From positions 153,099,947 to 153,163,946 of the forward strand of contig CM056573.1 of the NCBI GenBank assembly GCA_029721435.1: a stretch of DNA of 64,000 nt, given 5' to 3'. The position numbers and the translations under genes are program-made. This document shows, piece by piece, positions 63,500 through 64,000 of this stretch (positions are counted from its first letter, which is position 1; each line of letters starts with the position of its first letter). The DNA comes from Gymnothorax reevesii (taxonomy: Eukaryota > Chordata > Actinopteri > Anguilliformes > Muraenidae). The notes beneath the pieces are model-generated. The model had not been told where the DNA came from and made no database searches. It worked only from the letters and a program-made list of their open reading frames with translations.

Positions 63500-64000
63500 C
63501 AGACTCTCAAAGTTTGAAATTTAATATTTAGTGAGTATTGGACAGTGATGGTAGCGCCGTAGCTTGTTATCATGGATTTTGAGGGCGCTTTTGGGAAAGA
63601 CATCTTAAATTAGGGTTACTTAAAAATAAATTTTATGACTCCTTGCAATGCTCTGTCAAAGGGTCAATTTACCTTATGTGTACACGACAAATCCTAAAAA
63701 CATGCTGTTCCATTGATGTTCTATAGAATTCTCTAGAATTCCATAGAAGTCCTATAGAACATTTTTTGCAGGGTAAGTTCTGCTGACTGCTCCTCAACAG
63801 TGCCAAGATTGTTTGCAACTCCTGGCCCTACATCACCTGAATGTTCACTACCTGCAAAATTTTTTTCCAGTTCTGAAAGAAAAGCATGTCATCTCCAAAA
63901 CATCAGTACCAGAGTGAATAGAATATTTGATCATGTATGGTTCAACTACATCAAAACAATGGGCTGCACATGTACCTGGAAGAGTCTTGATTTCCTGCCC
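63500..64000. other. Arm B outer part, unassigned
   Basis: Inverse of 22758-23280. It includes repeated TTCTATAGAA-type palindromic hexamer blocks at about 63718-63765 (also at about 22999-23080 in arm A). No gene identified. Confidence 0.5.

Larger units (their letters stand above)
61780..64000. repeat. Arm B of the large inverted repeat (cut by window end)
   Basis: Inverted copy of 22758-27029 with LINE Y, the tail-to-tail junction and the X-element fragment. Relative to arm A it lacks the MITE, the solo LTR and about 590 bp of LINE Y, and its CA repeat at 63130-63194 is much longer than the 5-unit GT tract of arm A (about 23577-23588). The arms are about 34.7 kb apart. Confidence 0.75.

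Overview
This window looks like teleost (ray-finned fish) nuclear DNA, from an intron-rich, transposon-saturated region. Evidence: Tc1-like, hAT, Harbinger-like and IS630-like DNA transposons; Rex1/CR1-like and I-clade (RNase H-bearing) LINEs; a Tf1/sushi-type chromovirus; tRNA-derived SINEs; CA, TA and TTA microsatellites; and host exon fragments of vertebrate families (Ly6/uPAR, fish-type guanylate-binding protein). Nothing is bacterial: there are no operons, ribosome binding sites or CRISPR arrays. The species cannot be named from the sequence alone.

Layout. 0.4-1.4 kb: Tc1 relic. 2.8-6.7 kb: minus-strand Rex1/CR1-like LINE with a degenerate 2A-like peptide. 6.7-9.1 kb: two adjacent ORF1-plus-tail LINE derivatives without ORF2. 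9.1-15.8 kb: an I-clade LINE split by two solo LTRs, which themselves carry a 120-bp retro-insertion and a hAT MITE. 16.1-16.5 kb: Harbinger-like MITE. 18.6-20.3 kb: a hairpin, a ~190-bp tandem repeat and the last exon of a Ly6-family gene. 21.8-27.0 kb: SINE plus one arm of a large inverted repeat (two LINE pieces tail to tail, with a MITE and a solo LTR inside). 27.0-33.9 kb: G-rich minisatellite, hAT MITE, Tc1 fragment and a nearly full-length ZMYM1-type hAT transposase. 33.95-34.35 kb: last exon of a guanylate-binding protein (GBP). 35.0-36.5 kb: structurally complete Tc1. 37.1-39.8 kb: second hAT relic, then a SINE split by a solo LTR. 40.0-42.2 kb: long terminal-inverted-repeat element. 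43.4-45.8 kb: a second GBP C-terminus split by an LTR. 47.6-48.8 kb: IS630/Tc1-like element. 52.6-60.3 kb: complete chromovirus with a hAT inside its 5' LTR. 60.9-64.0 kb: second arm of the inverted repeat, cut by the window end.

The most informative object is the chromovirus: two 1108-bp LTRs about 1% diverged, 5-bp target-site duplications (TSDs), a self-priming type primer site, gag, and a collinear pol that ends in a chromodomain but carries three nonsense codons, one frameshift and altered catalytic residues. No intact host gene is present; host coding sequence is limited to terminal exons. I found no clear new functional system. The window is a layered transposition record whose insertion order can be read from nested TSDs, plus a few structures (ORF1-only LINEs, two miRNA-like hairpins, a 190-bp tandem repeat) that deserve follow-up.
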